From assembly GCF_014839805.1 (NCBI RefSeq), contig NC_051137.1, positions 9,165,170 through 9,229,169 on the forward strand: DNA of 64,000 bases. The letters are read 5' to 3'. How positions within the stretch are numbered: the stretch's first letter is position 1; every line of letters starts with the position of its first letter. Shown piece after piece: positions 36,601 through 48,331 of the stretch. Both the position numbers and the translations under genes were made by a program. The notes beneath the pieces were generated by a model. The model saw only the letters and a program-made list of their open reading frames with translations, was not told the origin of the DNA and did not search any database. The stretch comes from Manduca sexta (lineage: Eukaryota; Arthropoda; Insecta; Lepidoptera; Sphingidae).

Positions 36601-37015
36601 CGGAAGTTCTTAATTTTTATAACATGCCTAATTTAATGGTGTAACAAATATTCGCGTTGCGATTTGGTGTTCTGAACACTTACTTTGTTCGACTGAAATG
36701 TACTGCAATCTGTAAACCTGACTAGCATTAATTTTCTAACGGAAGTTATTTTCTCTTTGGTGGTTTTAATATTGACACTATGTATAGTGTATGGTTGTGT
36801 ACGGAACGCCGCTTATAATTAAAGAACTCGGGTCTAAGTGTTAACCTGGATGTAAATAAAAAATATTAGTATTACTTGACTATTTATATACCCTACTAGC
36901 GGCCTCGACAGACGTCCTGCCCAATAAGGTGATAATCCTAGAACCCTAGTATAGCGCCACCTACTGGATCCTATTATGAATCTAAAGACCCAGTCGAAGA
37001 CAAAAATTTCATCAA
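36601..37015. repeat. Intergenic, with dispersed repeat end
   Basis: From about 36890 the phrases ACCCTACTAGCGGCCTCGAC, TAGCGCCACCTACTGGATCC and AAAATTTCATCAAAATCAAT match a dispersed lepidopteran repeat I know only by sequence, not by class. Nothing is recognised between 36601 and 36890. Confidence 0.4.
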
Positions 37016-37373
37016 AATCAATGTAATGCTTAATAGGAGGAATTCAATGACATACAGACATTGAGAAAAGTTATAAAATTCGCAACCTTAGAAACTCGAA
37101 AGTGAATATATTTTCTGGTATTGTTAATAAACAACCTTGCAAAGCAAGCTCTATAACTAGGGCTGCCATCCGTCCGGAATTCCTCGAATTTGTCCTAGTT
37201 GAAGCGCGTATAGGGGCCGTCCGGCAAGGGTTTAAAAGTGTCAAAATATTTTTATATATAGATAAGCTATAAGTTGAAATAAATCTTAGTTAAAAATTCA
37301 TTCATAATTACCCGCATGTAAATGATGATTAAAAATTAAAAAACTATAAATGATGTTTTTATTTTTGTTGAAA
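37016..37373 (+). repeat. Flank duplicated at 45067-45423
   Basis: About 358 bases just upstream of the left copia LTR recur upstream of the right copia LTR. From about 37195 onward the two are identical by eye; before that they differ by small insertions and deletions, next to the gap edge in the right copy. Unique DNA repeated with its insertion suggests allelic copies. Confidence 0.85.
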
Positions 37374-37470
37374 TGTTGAATGGGTACATTTATATTTGTT
37401 TAGGGTAACATTTGTTAATATGTAATTTAATTTGTTTTTGTGGCAACACGCCTCCACTTCCTTCTTCCTG
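37374..37470 (+). mobile_element. Copia 5' LTR, left part (left copy)
   Basis: Matches the first 97 bases of the 199-bp LTR at 45424, starting TGTTGAATGGGTACATT. It is interrupted by the LINE at 37471; the remainder resumes at 42600. Confidence 0.9.
37459..37470 (+). repeat. Target duplication of LINE (left)
   Basis: TCCTTCTTCCTG precedes the LINE here and is repeated at 42600-42611 directly after its poly(A) tail, a 12-base target-site duplication inside the copia LTR. Confidence 0.9.
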
Positions 37471-37618
37471 ACAGATTATAATGTCAGAACAAAAACTTTT
37501 AGGCGGGAAGTCAAATAAGGCGGCAATTTTTAATATCGCTTAAATTTTATTTTATTTTTTGCTAGTAAATATTATATAAATACTTTGTAATATAGTTTTG
37601 TAAATAAAGTATTCCACA

Positions 37619-38560
37619 ATGGGTCCTCCCAATGATGGAGAGGACCCTGGAGATATCAAAAAAAGGAAATATGCAAAAATTTCCACCAGTGATCCTAAGG
37701 CCAGTAATTTGGACAAATATAAAATTTTTATAAAGCCTAATTATAAGAGACTTTTCCTGGAAAATGGTACTTGTGAATATATAGTTTATGTTGAGTCGAC
37801 TGAAAATGAAAAAGTGGGGAATAAAAACCCTATTACATTAACAAATCTGTTTTGTGACAATGTCAAAGGCATAATTGGAGTACACAGAATAAATGCTTTA
37901 AAAATTGGTGTATCCTTCAAAACAGCAGGAGCTGCCAACAGTTTTTTGAAAATGGAGGATTTTTTACTAAAAAAATAAATTAAAAGCTTTCATTCCCTCC
38001 TATCTAACTGAAAAAATGGGAGTATTAAGATATGTACCCAAAGACATGAGTAACGAAGAGATATACAGGAATATCAGCTGTGACAGTGAAATTATTTCAA
38101 TCAAAAGAATGATGAGGAAAGTGGATGGTATATTAACACCTATGGGTACAGTCATAGTAACATTTGCCTCAACATCCTTACCCCAGTATGCTTATATAAA
38201 ATTATTTAGATATCAAGTTACCCAATATATACCTCCACTCCTTCAATGTTTCAAATGCCTTAAATTTAACCATTCTGCAAAGGTATGCCGAGGAATCCAA
38301 AATTGCTCATCATGTGCTGGAAAGCACTCTTATAAAAGAATGTGATGTGGAAGAAATAGTGTGCATAAATTGTGGGGTAACCACTTAGCAGTGTCCAGAG
38401 ATTGCCCAATAAAAAAGAAGAAAATGGAGGAGAAAAAAAACAAATATTTCCAGAATTCGTATGCCACTGTTGTGAGTACACCACTTATCTATAATGACAA
38501 ATCTTTCCCTGCATTGCCCACAAAAAATAAATACAAATAATTCTAAAGATAATGAACTTA
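37619..38560 (+). pseudogene. LINE ORF1 (gag-like), frame-broken
   Basis: Starts MGPPNDGEDPGDIKKRKYAK; the first frame ends at 37978, continues in another frame from 38016 (MGVLRYVPKDMSNEEIYRN) and breaks again near 38340. The third part carries CCHC zinc knuckles, beginning CFKCLKFNHSAKVC at about 38250 and continuing CINCGGNH with the second frame change. Such ORF1 proteins bind element RNA and package it. Breaks fall at or near short A runs. Confidence 0.75.
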
Positions 38561-38695
38561 ATGTACAGGAAATAGCTAATAATGATATTATTCTTAAGGC
38601 AATAGTGAAATCCATTGTTACTCTAGGTAATAATTCCGACAATACTCCACTTACTACTAAGAAAATTAAAGAAATATTCTTATCAAATTTAATTT

Positions 38696-39528
38696 AATGG
38701 ATAATTATTTACAAATATTACAGTATAATATACAAAGTTTGCAGAGTAAAAAGCCTTATTACAAAATTTATTAGTTGAAAAGTCTGTTGACATTTGTCTT
38801 CTTAATGAGACTTGGATAAAACCAACACTAGAATTCCAAATTTCCCATCATATAATTTTCATTATAAAGTATCCAAAAACCCTCATCATGGAGTCGGTAT
38901 ACTAATCAAACATGGTTTACAGTACAGTATAATAGACACTTTGTATCATGAGTCCATACAAAATATATGTATTTCATTAAAAACTGGCACAAGTTGTATA
39001 TATTTACTTTGTATTTATTGTCCACCCACTAATCAATTTGATGATTTAAAATTGAAGAGACTTATAAATTCCTTACCAAGGCCTTGTGTTATAATGGGTG
39101 ATTTTAATGCTCATCATATGGCTTTTGGATCTAATTATGACAACAATAGGGGTAAATGCTTGTTTAACCTTATAGACGATTGTGATTTATGCATTTTAAA
39201 TGACGGATCTACAACAACGGTCCCTTATCCTGGTAGACAGGCTGCTGCATTAGATTTGGCTCTTACTAGTTCTTCTATTGCTCATCTTTGCAATTGGTAT
39301 GTTCATGATGACCCAATGGGTAGTTACCACCTTCCAACTTTTCTTGAGATAAATGTGCAACCATCATCATACTGTGTCTCTCCTGTAAATGAAAGTAAAT
39401 ATATATATAGCAAAGCAAATTGGTCTGAATACTGTTCTCTGAGTGAAAACGGATTTTCGCATTTGGATCTGGTCAATGATAGTTCCCTAACATTGTATAA
39501 TAATTTTGTTCAAATATTAAAAACTTAA
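38696..39528 (+). pseudogene. LINE endonuclease domain, frame-broken
   Basis: The ORF2 start MDNYLQILQYNIQSL at 38696 is broken near 38757; the frame 38812-39528 holds the rest of the APE-type endonuclease with IYCPPTNQ, VIMGDFNAHH and the SYHLPTF block in place of the usual SDH. This domain nicks target DNA to prime reverse transcription. The stop near 39526 is another frame break. The SYH for SDH change may alter activity. Confidence 0.75.
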
Positions 39529-39529
39529 G

Positions 39530-41240
39530 AGATAATACTATTCCTAAAGTTAATTTAAGTTCAATTAACTCAATTTCTAGAAAACCTGTTCCATGGTGGA
39601 ATCAGAACTGTACTGATGTCGTAAATAATTCTAAGAAAGCTCTGAAAGATTATTTTTCACAGCCTACAAAAGAAAATTGGATAAAATATAAAAAGTTAGA
39701 TGCTGCTAAGAAAAGAATATTAAAAGAGGAGAGCATTACTTCTTGGCAAAACTTATGTGGTAGTTTCAACAGACTAACACCAATTTCTCGAATATGGGGA
39801 TATGTTAGAAAATTTAAGAGGATAGGGATTAGTGACAAAAACAGAAATTTTAATGATGACTGGGTTCCTGATTTTATAAATAATTTAACAGACACAACAC
39901 AAATCAGTCAAGATAGGTTAACTTATTTATTTGAAAGTGCAACTGAAACTGATATTAACACATTTCTTAATAGTACATTTAACTTAAATGAATTACATAT
40001 ATCTTTGAAATCTAGAAGAGATACTACTCCCGGGACTAGACAACATTCCATATTTATTGGTTAAAAATTACATTTGAATGCACAAATCATTTTACTTAGT
40101 ATTTACAATAGAATGTGGAAGGAAATAGTTATACCAACTACCTGGAAAACTCAATGTGTCATTCCTATATTAAAACCTAATAAGCCCATAAACAGTGCAA
40201 CGTCTTATAGGCCAGTTTCATTATCTTCATGTTTGGGTAAACTATTTGAAAATATGTTAAAATTAAGATTAGATTATTTCATTGAGTCAACTAATGTAAT
40301 TCCTTCAGTACAGTTTGGCTTCAGAAAAGGCAAAAGTTGTTCTGAAAGCTTTGTATCATTAATATTTGACATAAAACAAGCTAAATTAAGTCACTCCAAT
40401 ATGGTATGTGTATTTTTAGATGTAAAAGGTGCTTTTGATAATGTTAATATAGAAGAACTCATTCAGATTTTACACAACACAGGTATGCCTGCCCAAGTTT
40501 TAAAGTGGTTGTATAACTTTATGAGTGATAGAACTGTATATGTGAAGTATAATGACAAACTGCATGGGCCTAGATGTGTAAATAGAGGTGTTATGCAAGG
40601 GGCTACACTGTCGCCACTATTATATAATTTATATACCTCAGAAATTTCAAAATATGTTGACACAACAAATGTTAAGATCCTACAATTTGCAGATGATTTG
40701 CTTTTGTATAGCACAAATCAAAATTTGCATGTTGCTCAAAGTAACATTAACAATGCACTGAAACAGTTGTACAATTTCTATCATAATAAACTTAAACTTG
40801 ATATTAGCCCTTCAAAAAGTTCAGTTTTAGTTTTTAGTAAACAGTTAAATGTAGATGATGTAAATATTTTTTACAACACAACTCAAATTCCATTGGTAAA
40901 ACAACACAAATTTTTAGGAGTTATTATTGATGATAAGCTTAAGTTTGATGAACACATTAAACATATTTGTAAAAAAGCATTAAATGGTATTAATTTACTA
41001 AGACATTTAGCAGGCACTTACTGGGGTCTGACCCAAAACAATGGCTATGTTGTATAAGAGTATAATTAGAAGTCACTTTGACTACAGCTGTTTAGCATAC
41101 ATGAATGCTAGCAGAACTCATTTAAAGAAGTTAGATGTGATACAAAACATGGGCCTGCGACTCATTTGTGGAGCTATGAGATCAACACCTATTAACTCAC
41201 TAGAAATAGAAACTTGTATACCTCCTCTGGTTTCGTGAAT
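39530..41240 (+). pseudogene. LINE reverse transcriptase, frame-broken
   Basis: The main frame 40074-41057 contains WKTQCVIPILKPNKP, SYRPVSLSS, FGFRKGKSC, FLDVKGAFDNV, GVMQGATLSPLLYNLY and the catalytic FADD. The frame shifts at about 41040 and continues with DYSCLAYMNAS in 41041-41238. This is the polymerase that copies element RNA at the target. Confidence 0.85.
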
Positions 41241-41519
41241 TACAGTTGGCCCAAAGATTTTATTTGAAAATAGTATCCTTAAACAATAGCATTCTTCACA
41301 AACAACTCGAATTGAGTCCTCTGGACATAGAACCAGTCTCATCTAATGTAGTCACTGCTCCTTCACTTGTACATGGGACAATACCTGAAATCCAAACAAT
41401 TTATAACTTGGTTAAAAGAATTCTAAGCATATTCAAAAATATAGTAACTGGTCATTGTATACTAATTCATTTAAAGTTCTTATTGATTGTCCTATAATAC
41501 ATGTAAATACTGTACATGA

Positions 41520-42307
41520 CAATACTGATTTTTAGAATTTAAGAATAGCAAAACAATTATTATTTATTATATACAGATGGATCCAAAACTGATAGTTACT
41601 GTACAGCAGCATTTTATGATCCTCAACTTAATTATACAAAATGTATTAAGATAAGTACTAACTGCAGTATATTTACAGCAGAGGTATATGCAATTTATTG
41701 TGCATTGCTCTATGTAAATACGACTGTAAGTAATATTTTAATAATTTCAGATTCTAAGAGTGTTTTGTGTTCATTAAATAATTTCCACATTTCCTATAAA
41801 ATAAATTATTTGGTGCACGCTATTAAAAATAAGTTAACTCAACTCCGAGATGAGAAACACCTTAATATAGAATTTTTGTGGGTTCCATCACACAGTGGCA
41901 TACGTGGAAATGAAATAGCAGATAAGGCAACCCACGCGAACCCTGATGAGGATCACACAGAGTCGATGAAGGTCCATTTTACCGATTATTACAGCTTGTA
42001 CAAAAGTAGCAATAAACTGTTATGGAAAGAATACTGGGACTTTACCCTGCAGACCAAAGGAAAATGGTACAGCAAAATACAGAAAGAATTACCAACGAAA
42101 CCTTGGTATCATCAACACAAATATATTGACAGAAAGTTTTTTAGCTGCATCACACGCATGAGGTTGGGACACTGTTTGACTCCAGCACATCTTTATAGAC
42201 TTCATATAGTGAATAGTAACAGATGTTCTTACTGTAATCAAGCAAATGCTGATTTGGACCATATCGTACTTCGGTGCCCTGCGTTTGAATTGACCGTTTA
42301 TTATTAG
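41520..42307 (+). pseudogene. LINE RNase H and zinc-finger end
   Basis: IYTDGSKT at about 41570 begins an RNase H domain, followed by FTAEVYAIYCAL, ISDSKSVL and FLWVPSHSGIRGNEIADKAT in frame 41705-42307. The end has CSYCNQANADLDHIVLRCP, a CCHC-like finger. A TAG near 42305 ends the frame. RNase H removes the RNA template and is found in I-like LINE clades. Confidence 0.85.
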
Positions 42308-42562
42308 CGAACGATTTATGTGATAGTGGTACATGTGTAAATAATAGCATTGAAAGTATTCCCCGCCAATTGGAAGATATATTATCCAATACTCAAATGT
42401 ATAAAGCTTTGTTTATCTACATTAGTCGTACTATTAAGAAAATTTAATTGTAATTTGTATCAAAACTTCTATTTGTATTTTTTAACTAAGAACTGTTTGT
42501 TTAATATAGTAGATAAAATAATTTATGTATGCGTCTGAAGGACTTGTATCCATGGACAGAAA

Positions 42563-42599
<37 letters not shown>

Positions 42600-42602
<3 letters not shown>

Positions 42603-44566
42603 TTCTTCCTGTCACGGGCTGCCGGCGAGCAGCCACAATAATGTAGTTCTTTAAGTTTATGTTTAAGATATCAAATTAAATAACAGTGATCCGTCATAGT
42701 GGTTTTATTAAAATGGTAGCAGAGCGTGGTTGCCTGCAAATACAAAGAAGAAAAGAAGATATTTCGCAAATAAAGTGAAACGTGCTATATATGCAATAAG
42801 CAAAATGGCGTTTACTAAATGCAATGACGCAGTTATTCCAATATCTGACGGATCGGATTATAGTAGCTGGTACTACGTATACTTAAGTTTTGAGTTTAAG
42901 AAATGTAAAGAAGGCTATGAATCAAAAATGATTCGATGATGTTGCAAAAGTGGGAAGAGATGGATATCCAGGCAACGAACTACATTTATAGTGCAATAAG
43001 CAACAAGCAACCTCGAATATATATGCGACTTAGATTCCGCATGCAAAATATTGGCAAAATTTGATGAAATGTACCTGCAGAAATCATCGGCACTACAGAT
43101 TATATGTCGCAACAATGGTAGCTAGCCAAAATTATCGAACTGCAAGTAAGTGTATTTTTTGACGACTTTGAGAAATCAATAAATCAGTTAAAACAAGCCG
43201 GCGCGACGGTAAGTGAACAAGAAAATTAAAATTATATGTTAAAAAGGCCTTACCTCGTAATTACAGTCATATTGAGATCTAATAGACGTCTTACCAGAAA
43301 AAGACAGAACTGTAGATTATTTGAAAAGCAAGTAAAATTATGTTAAAATCATTGGATAAAGAACCTGAAAATGTAATGAACCATCACGCGACAACTCAAA
43401 TGTTTTTAAAGCTCACACTAGTAGTTCTGCATCACCTAATAAAAACTTTTAAATGTTTTACCTGTGGAAAAACCTGGCCACATGCAAAAGAGATTTGTCA
43501 CACAGAAATGTTAACAGTGGTAGAGGAAATGGATTTATTAGATTTAATAATAATCGTGGACATCAACGCGGGATCATATTATAATTCAAGAAATATTAGA
43601 GGAAGAACTTATAATAATAAATCCAGTAATGAGAGTGGTGGTAATAATTTCCTTTGCAACTATTGAGAATAATAATGTTTCAACTTCAAGTAAAATATAT
43701 AATATTGAGCAAAGTCTGGCCACTTAACTTGGTTATTAGATAGTGGTTGTACAGATCATATAATTAATACTGATGAGTACTATCATTCATGTGAAATATT
43801 ACAACAACCTATTAAAGTAAAAGTTGGTGATGGAAGAATATTAGAAGCTACAAAGGTCGGAAAAATACAAACTTATTTTATGGTCTATGGAAAAAGTCTG
43901 AAGTTGTTTTGAACAATGTTTTCTATGTCAAAGAGATGAAAGCAAATTTATTGAGCTATTCAAAGATTACAGACAATCATAAAATTGTTTCCAGGGACGC
44001 ATAATCAAAAATATATAACGCCTATGGAACTATTATAGCTATAGCAGTGAAAGAAGATAGACTGTATAAATTAAAAGGTTATATAAATGCAAGTACATTA
44101 CATGCTAATTTAGTGAAGAAATCAAGTATGACAGTGAAGGAGAAATTACATAGATGCTTGGTCATATAAACTTTTAACAATTTGAATACTATGTGTACAA
44201 GTGAATTATTGAAAGGATTACCAAAGGAGATTGAATGTAAGTACATGAAATGTGCTATATGTATTGAAAATAAAATGCATAACTTGCCATTTAAAAATAA
44301 TAGAAAACGAGCACAGGATATATTAGAAATTGTACACACAGATTTAAATGGGCCACACAGAACTACAGGTTTTAATGGTGAAAAATATTTCTTAAGTTTT
44401 ATAGATGACTATAGTAAGTTGGCAAAAGTTTATTGTATTCCCACAAAAGATAAAGTATATAATTGTTTAATGCAGTATGTTAATGAGATACAAAATTTAA
44501 CTGGGAAAAAATAATATTAAAGAATTGAGATGTGATAATGGAAAGGAATACATTAATAAAAGAGTG
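42600..44566 (+). mobile_element. Copia element, left copy, truncated at gap
   Basis: After the second target duplication the rest of the 5' LTR runs to about 42712, then the primer-binding site ATGGTAGCAGAGCG, then gag, protease and part of integrase matching 45623-47472. It differs from the right copy mainly by one- or two-base insertions and deletions, often in homopolymers, and ends at the run of N. The damage looks like contig-end sequencing error rather than decay; this is inference. Confidence 0.85.
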
Positions 44567-45066
44567 NNNNNNNNNNNNNNNNNNNNNNNNNNNNNNNNNN
44601 NNNNNNNNNNNNNNNNNNNNNNNNNNNNNNNNNNNNNNNNNNNNNNNNNNNNNNNNNNNNNNNNNNNNNNNNNNNNNNNNNNNNNNNNNNNNNNNNNNNN
44701 NNNNNNNNNNNNNNNNNNNNNNNNNNNNNNNNNNNNNNNNNNNNNNNNNNNNNNNNNNNNNNNNNNNNNNNNNNNNNNNNNNNNNNNNNNNNNNNNNNNN
44801 NNNNNNNNNNNNNNNNNNNNNNNNNNNNNNNNNNNNNNNNNNNNNNNNNNNNNNNNNNNNNNNNNNNNNNNNNNNNNNNNNNNNNNNNNNNNNNNNNNNN
44901 NNNNNNNNNNNNNNNNNNNNNNNNNNNNNNNNNNNNNNNNNNNNNNNNNNNNNNNNNNNNNNNNNNNNNNNNNNNNNNNNNNNNNNNNNNNNNNNNNNNN
45001 NNNNNNNNNNNNNNNNNNNNNNNNNNNNNNNNNNNNNNNNNNNNNNNNNNNNNNNNNNNNNNNNNN
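44567..45066. other. Assembly gap, exactly 500 N
   Basis: A run of 500 unknown bases, a standard placeholder length. The left side ends inside copia integrase and the right side starts in the flank upstream of a copia LTR, so the join is not a natural continuation. Confidence 0.98.
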
Positions 45067-45423
45067 TAAATGTTAATAGGAGGAATTCAATGACATACAG
45101 AAATTTCTCGAGAGTTATAAAATTCGGCAACCCTAGAAAAACTCGAAAGAATATATATTTTCTGGTATTGTTAATAAAACAACCTTTGCAAAAGCGTAAG
45201 TTTATAACTAGGCTGCCATCCGTCCGGAATTCCTCGAATTTGTCCTAGTTGAAGCGCGTATAGGGGCCGTCCGGCAAGGGTTTAAAAGTGTCAAAATATT
45301 TTTATATATAGATAAGCTATAAGTTGAAATAAATCTTAGTTAAAAATTCATTCATAATTACCCGCATGTAAATGATGATTAAAAATTAAAAAACTATAAA
45401 TGATGTTTTTATTTTTGTTGAAA
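45067..45423 (+). repeat. Flank of the copia insertion, second copy
   Basis: Same DNA as 37016-37373. The first 160 bases after the gap carry many small differences; the rest is identical by eye. The last five bases TGAAA are the copia target duplication. Confidence 0.85.
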
Positions 45424-45622
45424 TGTTGAATGGGTACATTTATATTTGTTTAGGGTAACATTTGTTAATATGTAATTTAATTTGTTTTTGTGGCAACACG
45501 CCTCCACTTCCTTCTTCCTGTCACGGGCTGCCGGCGAGCAGCCACAATAATGTAGTTCTTTAAGTTTATGTTTAAGATATCAAATTAAATAACAGTGATC
45601 CGTCATAGTGGTTTTATTAACA
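45424..45622 (+). repeat. Copia 5' LTR
   Basis: 199 bases, TG...CA ends. Contains a GC-rich hairpin GGGCTGCCGGCGAGCAGCC near 45525-45543 in the otherwise AT-rich LTR. Confidence 0.95.
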
Positions 45623-45634
45623 TGGTAGCAGAGC
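45623..45634 (+). other. Copia primer-binding site (initiator tRNA-Met)
   Basis: TGGTAGCAGAGC begins directly after the LTR; TGGTAGCAGAG is complementary to the 3' end of animal initiator tRNA-Met including CCA. Confidence 0.85.
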
Positions 45635-45716
45635 GTGGTTGCCTGCAAATACAAAGAAGAAAAGAAGATATTTTCGCAAATAAAGTGGAAACGTGCTATA
45701 TATGCAATAAGCAAAA

Positions 45717-46823
45717 ATGGCGTTTACTAAATGCAATGACGCAGTTATTCCAATATTCGACGGATCGGATTATAGTAGCTGGAAAATACGTATACTTAAG
45801 TTTTTGGAGTTTAAGAAATGTAAAGAAGCTGCCATACGAATCAAAAATGATTCGGATGATGTTGCAAAGTGGGAAGAGATGGATATCCAGGCAACGAACT
45901 ACATTTATAGTGCAATAAGCAACAAGCAACTCGAATATATATGCGACTTAGATTCCGCATGCAAAATATTGGCAAAATTTGATGAAATGTACCTGCAGAA
46001 ATCATCGGCACTACAGATTATATGTCGCAACAATGTAGAAGCAATAAAATTATCGAACTATTCGCAAGTAAGTGTATTTTTGACGACTTTGAGAAATCAA
46101 TAAATCAGTTAAAACAAGCCGGCGCGACGGTAAGTGAACAAGAAAAATTAAATTATATGTTAAAGGCCTTACCTCGTAATTACAGTCATATTGGAGATCT
46201 AATAGACGTCTTACCAGAAAAAAGACAGAACTGTAGATTATTTGAAAAGTAAAATTATGTTAAAATCATTGGATAAAGAACCTGAAAAATGTAATGAACC
46301 ATCACGCGACAACTCAAATGTTTTTAAAGCTCACACTAGTAGTTCTGCATCACCTAATAAAAACTTTAAATGTTTTACCTGTGGAAAACCTGGCCACATG
46401 CAAAGAGATTGTCGACACAGAAATGTTAACAGTGGTAGAGGAAATGGATTTATTAGATTTAATAATAATCGTGGACATCAACGTGGATCATATTATAATT
46501 CAAGAAATATTAGAGGAAGAACTTATAATAATAAATCCAGTAATGAGAGTGGTGGTAATAATTTCCTTGCAACTATTGAGAATAATAATGTTTCAACTTC
46601 AAGTAAAATATATAATATTGAGCAGTCTGGCCACTTAACTTGGTTATTAGATAGTGGTTGTACAGATCATATAATTAATACTGATGAGTACTATCATTCA
46701 TGTGAAATATTACAACAACCTATTAAAGTAAAAGTTGGTGATGGAAGAATATTAGAAGCTACAAAGGTCGGAAAAATACAAACTTATTTTATGGTCTATG
46801 GAAAAAGTCTGAAGTTGTTTTGA
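45717..46823 (+). pseudogene. Copia gag and protease region, frame-broken
   Basis: Frame 45717-46103 starts MAFTKCNDAVIPIFDGSDYS, typical of copia gag; the frame changes near 46080 and again near 46245. Frame 46242-46823 has the zinc knuckle CFTCGKPGHMQRDC and the aspartic protease site LLDSGCTDHI, then stops at 46823 through another frame change. Gag forms the particle, the protease cuts the polyprotein. In the left copy the T run near 46075 is one base longer, so at least some breaks may be sequencing error. Confidence 0.85.
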
Positions 46824-47956
46824 ACAATGTTTTCTATGTCAAAGAGATGAAAGCAAATTTATTGAGCTATTCAAAGATTACAGACAATCATAAAATTGTT
46901 TCCAGGGGACGACAATCAAAAATATATAACGTCTATGGAACTATTATAGCTATAGCAGTGAAAGAAGATAGACTGTATAAATTAAAAGGTTATATAAATG
47001 CAAGTACATTACATGCTAATTTAGTGAAGAAATCAAGTATGACAGTGAAGGAGAAATTACATAGGATGCTTGGTCATATAAACTTTAACAATTTGAATAC
47101 TATGTGTACAAGTGAATTATTGAAAGGATTACCAAAGGAGATTGAATGTAAGTACATGAAATGTGCTATATGTATTGAAAATAAAATGCATAACTTGCCA
47201 TTTAAAAATAATAGAAAACGAGCACAGGATATATTAGAAATTGTACACACAGATTTAAATGGGCCACACAGAACTACAGGTTTTAATGGTGAAAAATATT
47301 TCTTAAGTTTTATAGATGACTATAGTAAGTTGGCAAAAGTTTATTGTATTCCGTCAAAAGATAAAGTATATAATTGTTTAATGCAGTATGTTAATGAGAT
47401 ACAAAATTTAACTGGGAAAAATATTAAAGAATTGAGATGTGATAATGGAAAGGAATACATTAATAAAAGAGTGTTTGACTTTGCAAGATCAAAGGGAATT
47501 ATGATTAAATCTTGTCCGCCATATGTGCATGAATTAAATGGCACAGCAGAGAGGTTCAATAGATCAATAATGGATATGTCAAGATGTCTATTGGCAGAGG
47601 CAAAAGTGCATAAAAGATTTTGGCCTGAAGTGGTTATGGCCGCAGCTTATTTAAAGAATAGAACATTAACAAATGGCACTATAGAAAGGAAGACGCCTTA
47701 TGAGATATTTTTCAAACAAAGGCCAAGCATTGAAAATTTAAGGATATATGGAAGTAAAGTATTTGTTAGAACACCAGAGGAAAAGAGAAAATGTAAATGG
47801 GACAGGAAAGCCGAGCTTGGCATACTAATGGGCTATACAGATGTTGGATATAGAGTATTAATAAACAATAGAATAGTTGTAGCAAGACATTGTGATATAA
47901 TTGAAGATGATGTAATGTGTATTGGTCTCGATGATAATAGAGAAGAGAAAAAATGA
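46820..47956 (+). pseudogene. Copia integrase region
   Basis: A long open frame with the HHCC finger (LGHINFNNL, then CAICIENKMH) and catalytic D, D, E blocks: HTDLNGPH, RCDNGKEY and NGTAERFNRS. It inserts the element's DNA into the host. The frame leaves before the linker at 47957, which continues in 47922-48302. Confidence 0.9.
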
Positions 47957-48331
47957 TAAAAGTAATAGCCAGCCGAATAAATTGGAAGAGAAAATTATAG
48001 AAGAGAAGAAAGAGACTAATGCAGAAGAAAATAATGAGAAAATTAATGAAGATTTGAATGCTGAAACAAATGAAAGTTATGATGATAATAAAGTAATTGA
48101 AACAAGAAATCGGCGTAAAATCAAGCCACCAACTCGGTTTGATGAAGAATTTGGTTATTATTGTATAACTGTTAACTATTGTGATGCTATGATTCCAGAT
48201 AATTTTCAGGAGGCAATAACTAGCGATGAAGCAAAAGAATGGACTGAGGCTATGAATCGTGAGATGAACAGTTTGGCAAAAATGAGACCTGGAGACTTGT
48301 AAGTAAACCAGCAGACAAACAGCCTTTAGAT
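47957..48331 (+). pseudogene. Copia integrase-RT linker
   Basis: Glu/Asn/Lys-rich linker followed by ETRNRRKIKPPTRFDEEF and EAKEWTEAMNREMNSL, the standard entry to copia reverse transcriptase. A frame break near 48285 separates it from the next frame. Confidence 0.8.

Larger units (their letters stand above)
37471..42599 (+). mobile_element. Full-length non-LTR retrotransposon with RNase H
   Basis: 5129 bases with ORF1 (zinc knuckles), then endonuclease, reverse transcriptase and RNase H, an AATAAA at 42559 and a tail of about 30 A. The 12-base target duplication is perfect. Domain order and RNase H place it in the I-like group of LINEs (I, LOA, Nimb and relatives); the exact clade is not settled. 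Several single-base frame breaks interrupt the ORFs. Confidence 0.9.

Noticed and set aside
44480..45248. Frames of 183-238 codons spanning the N run
   Set aside because: They are artefacts of translating unknown bases.
45067..45423. Segmental duplication of a host region
   Set aside because: The duplicated flank carries the same copia insertion at the same base on both sides of a placeholder gap, so allelic or haplotig duplication in the assembly is more likely than a real duplication.
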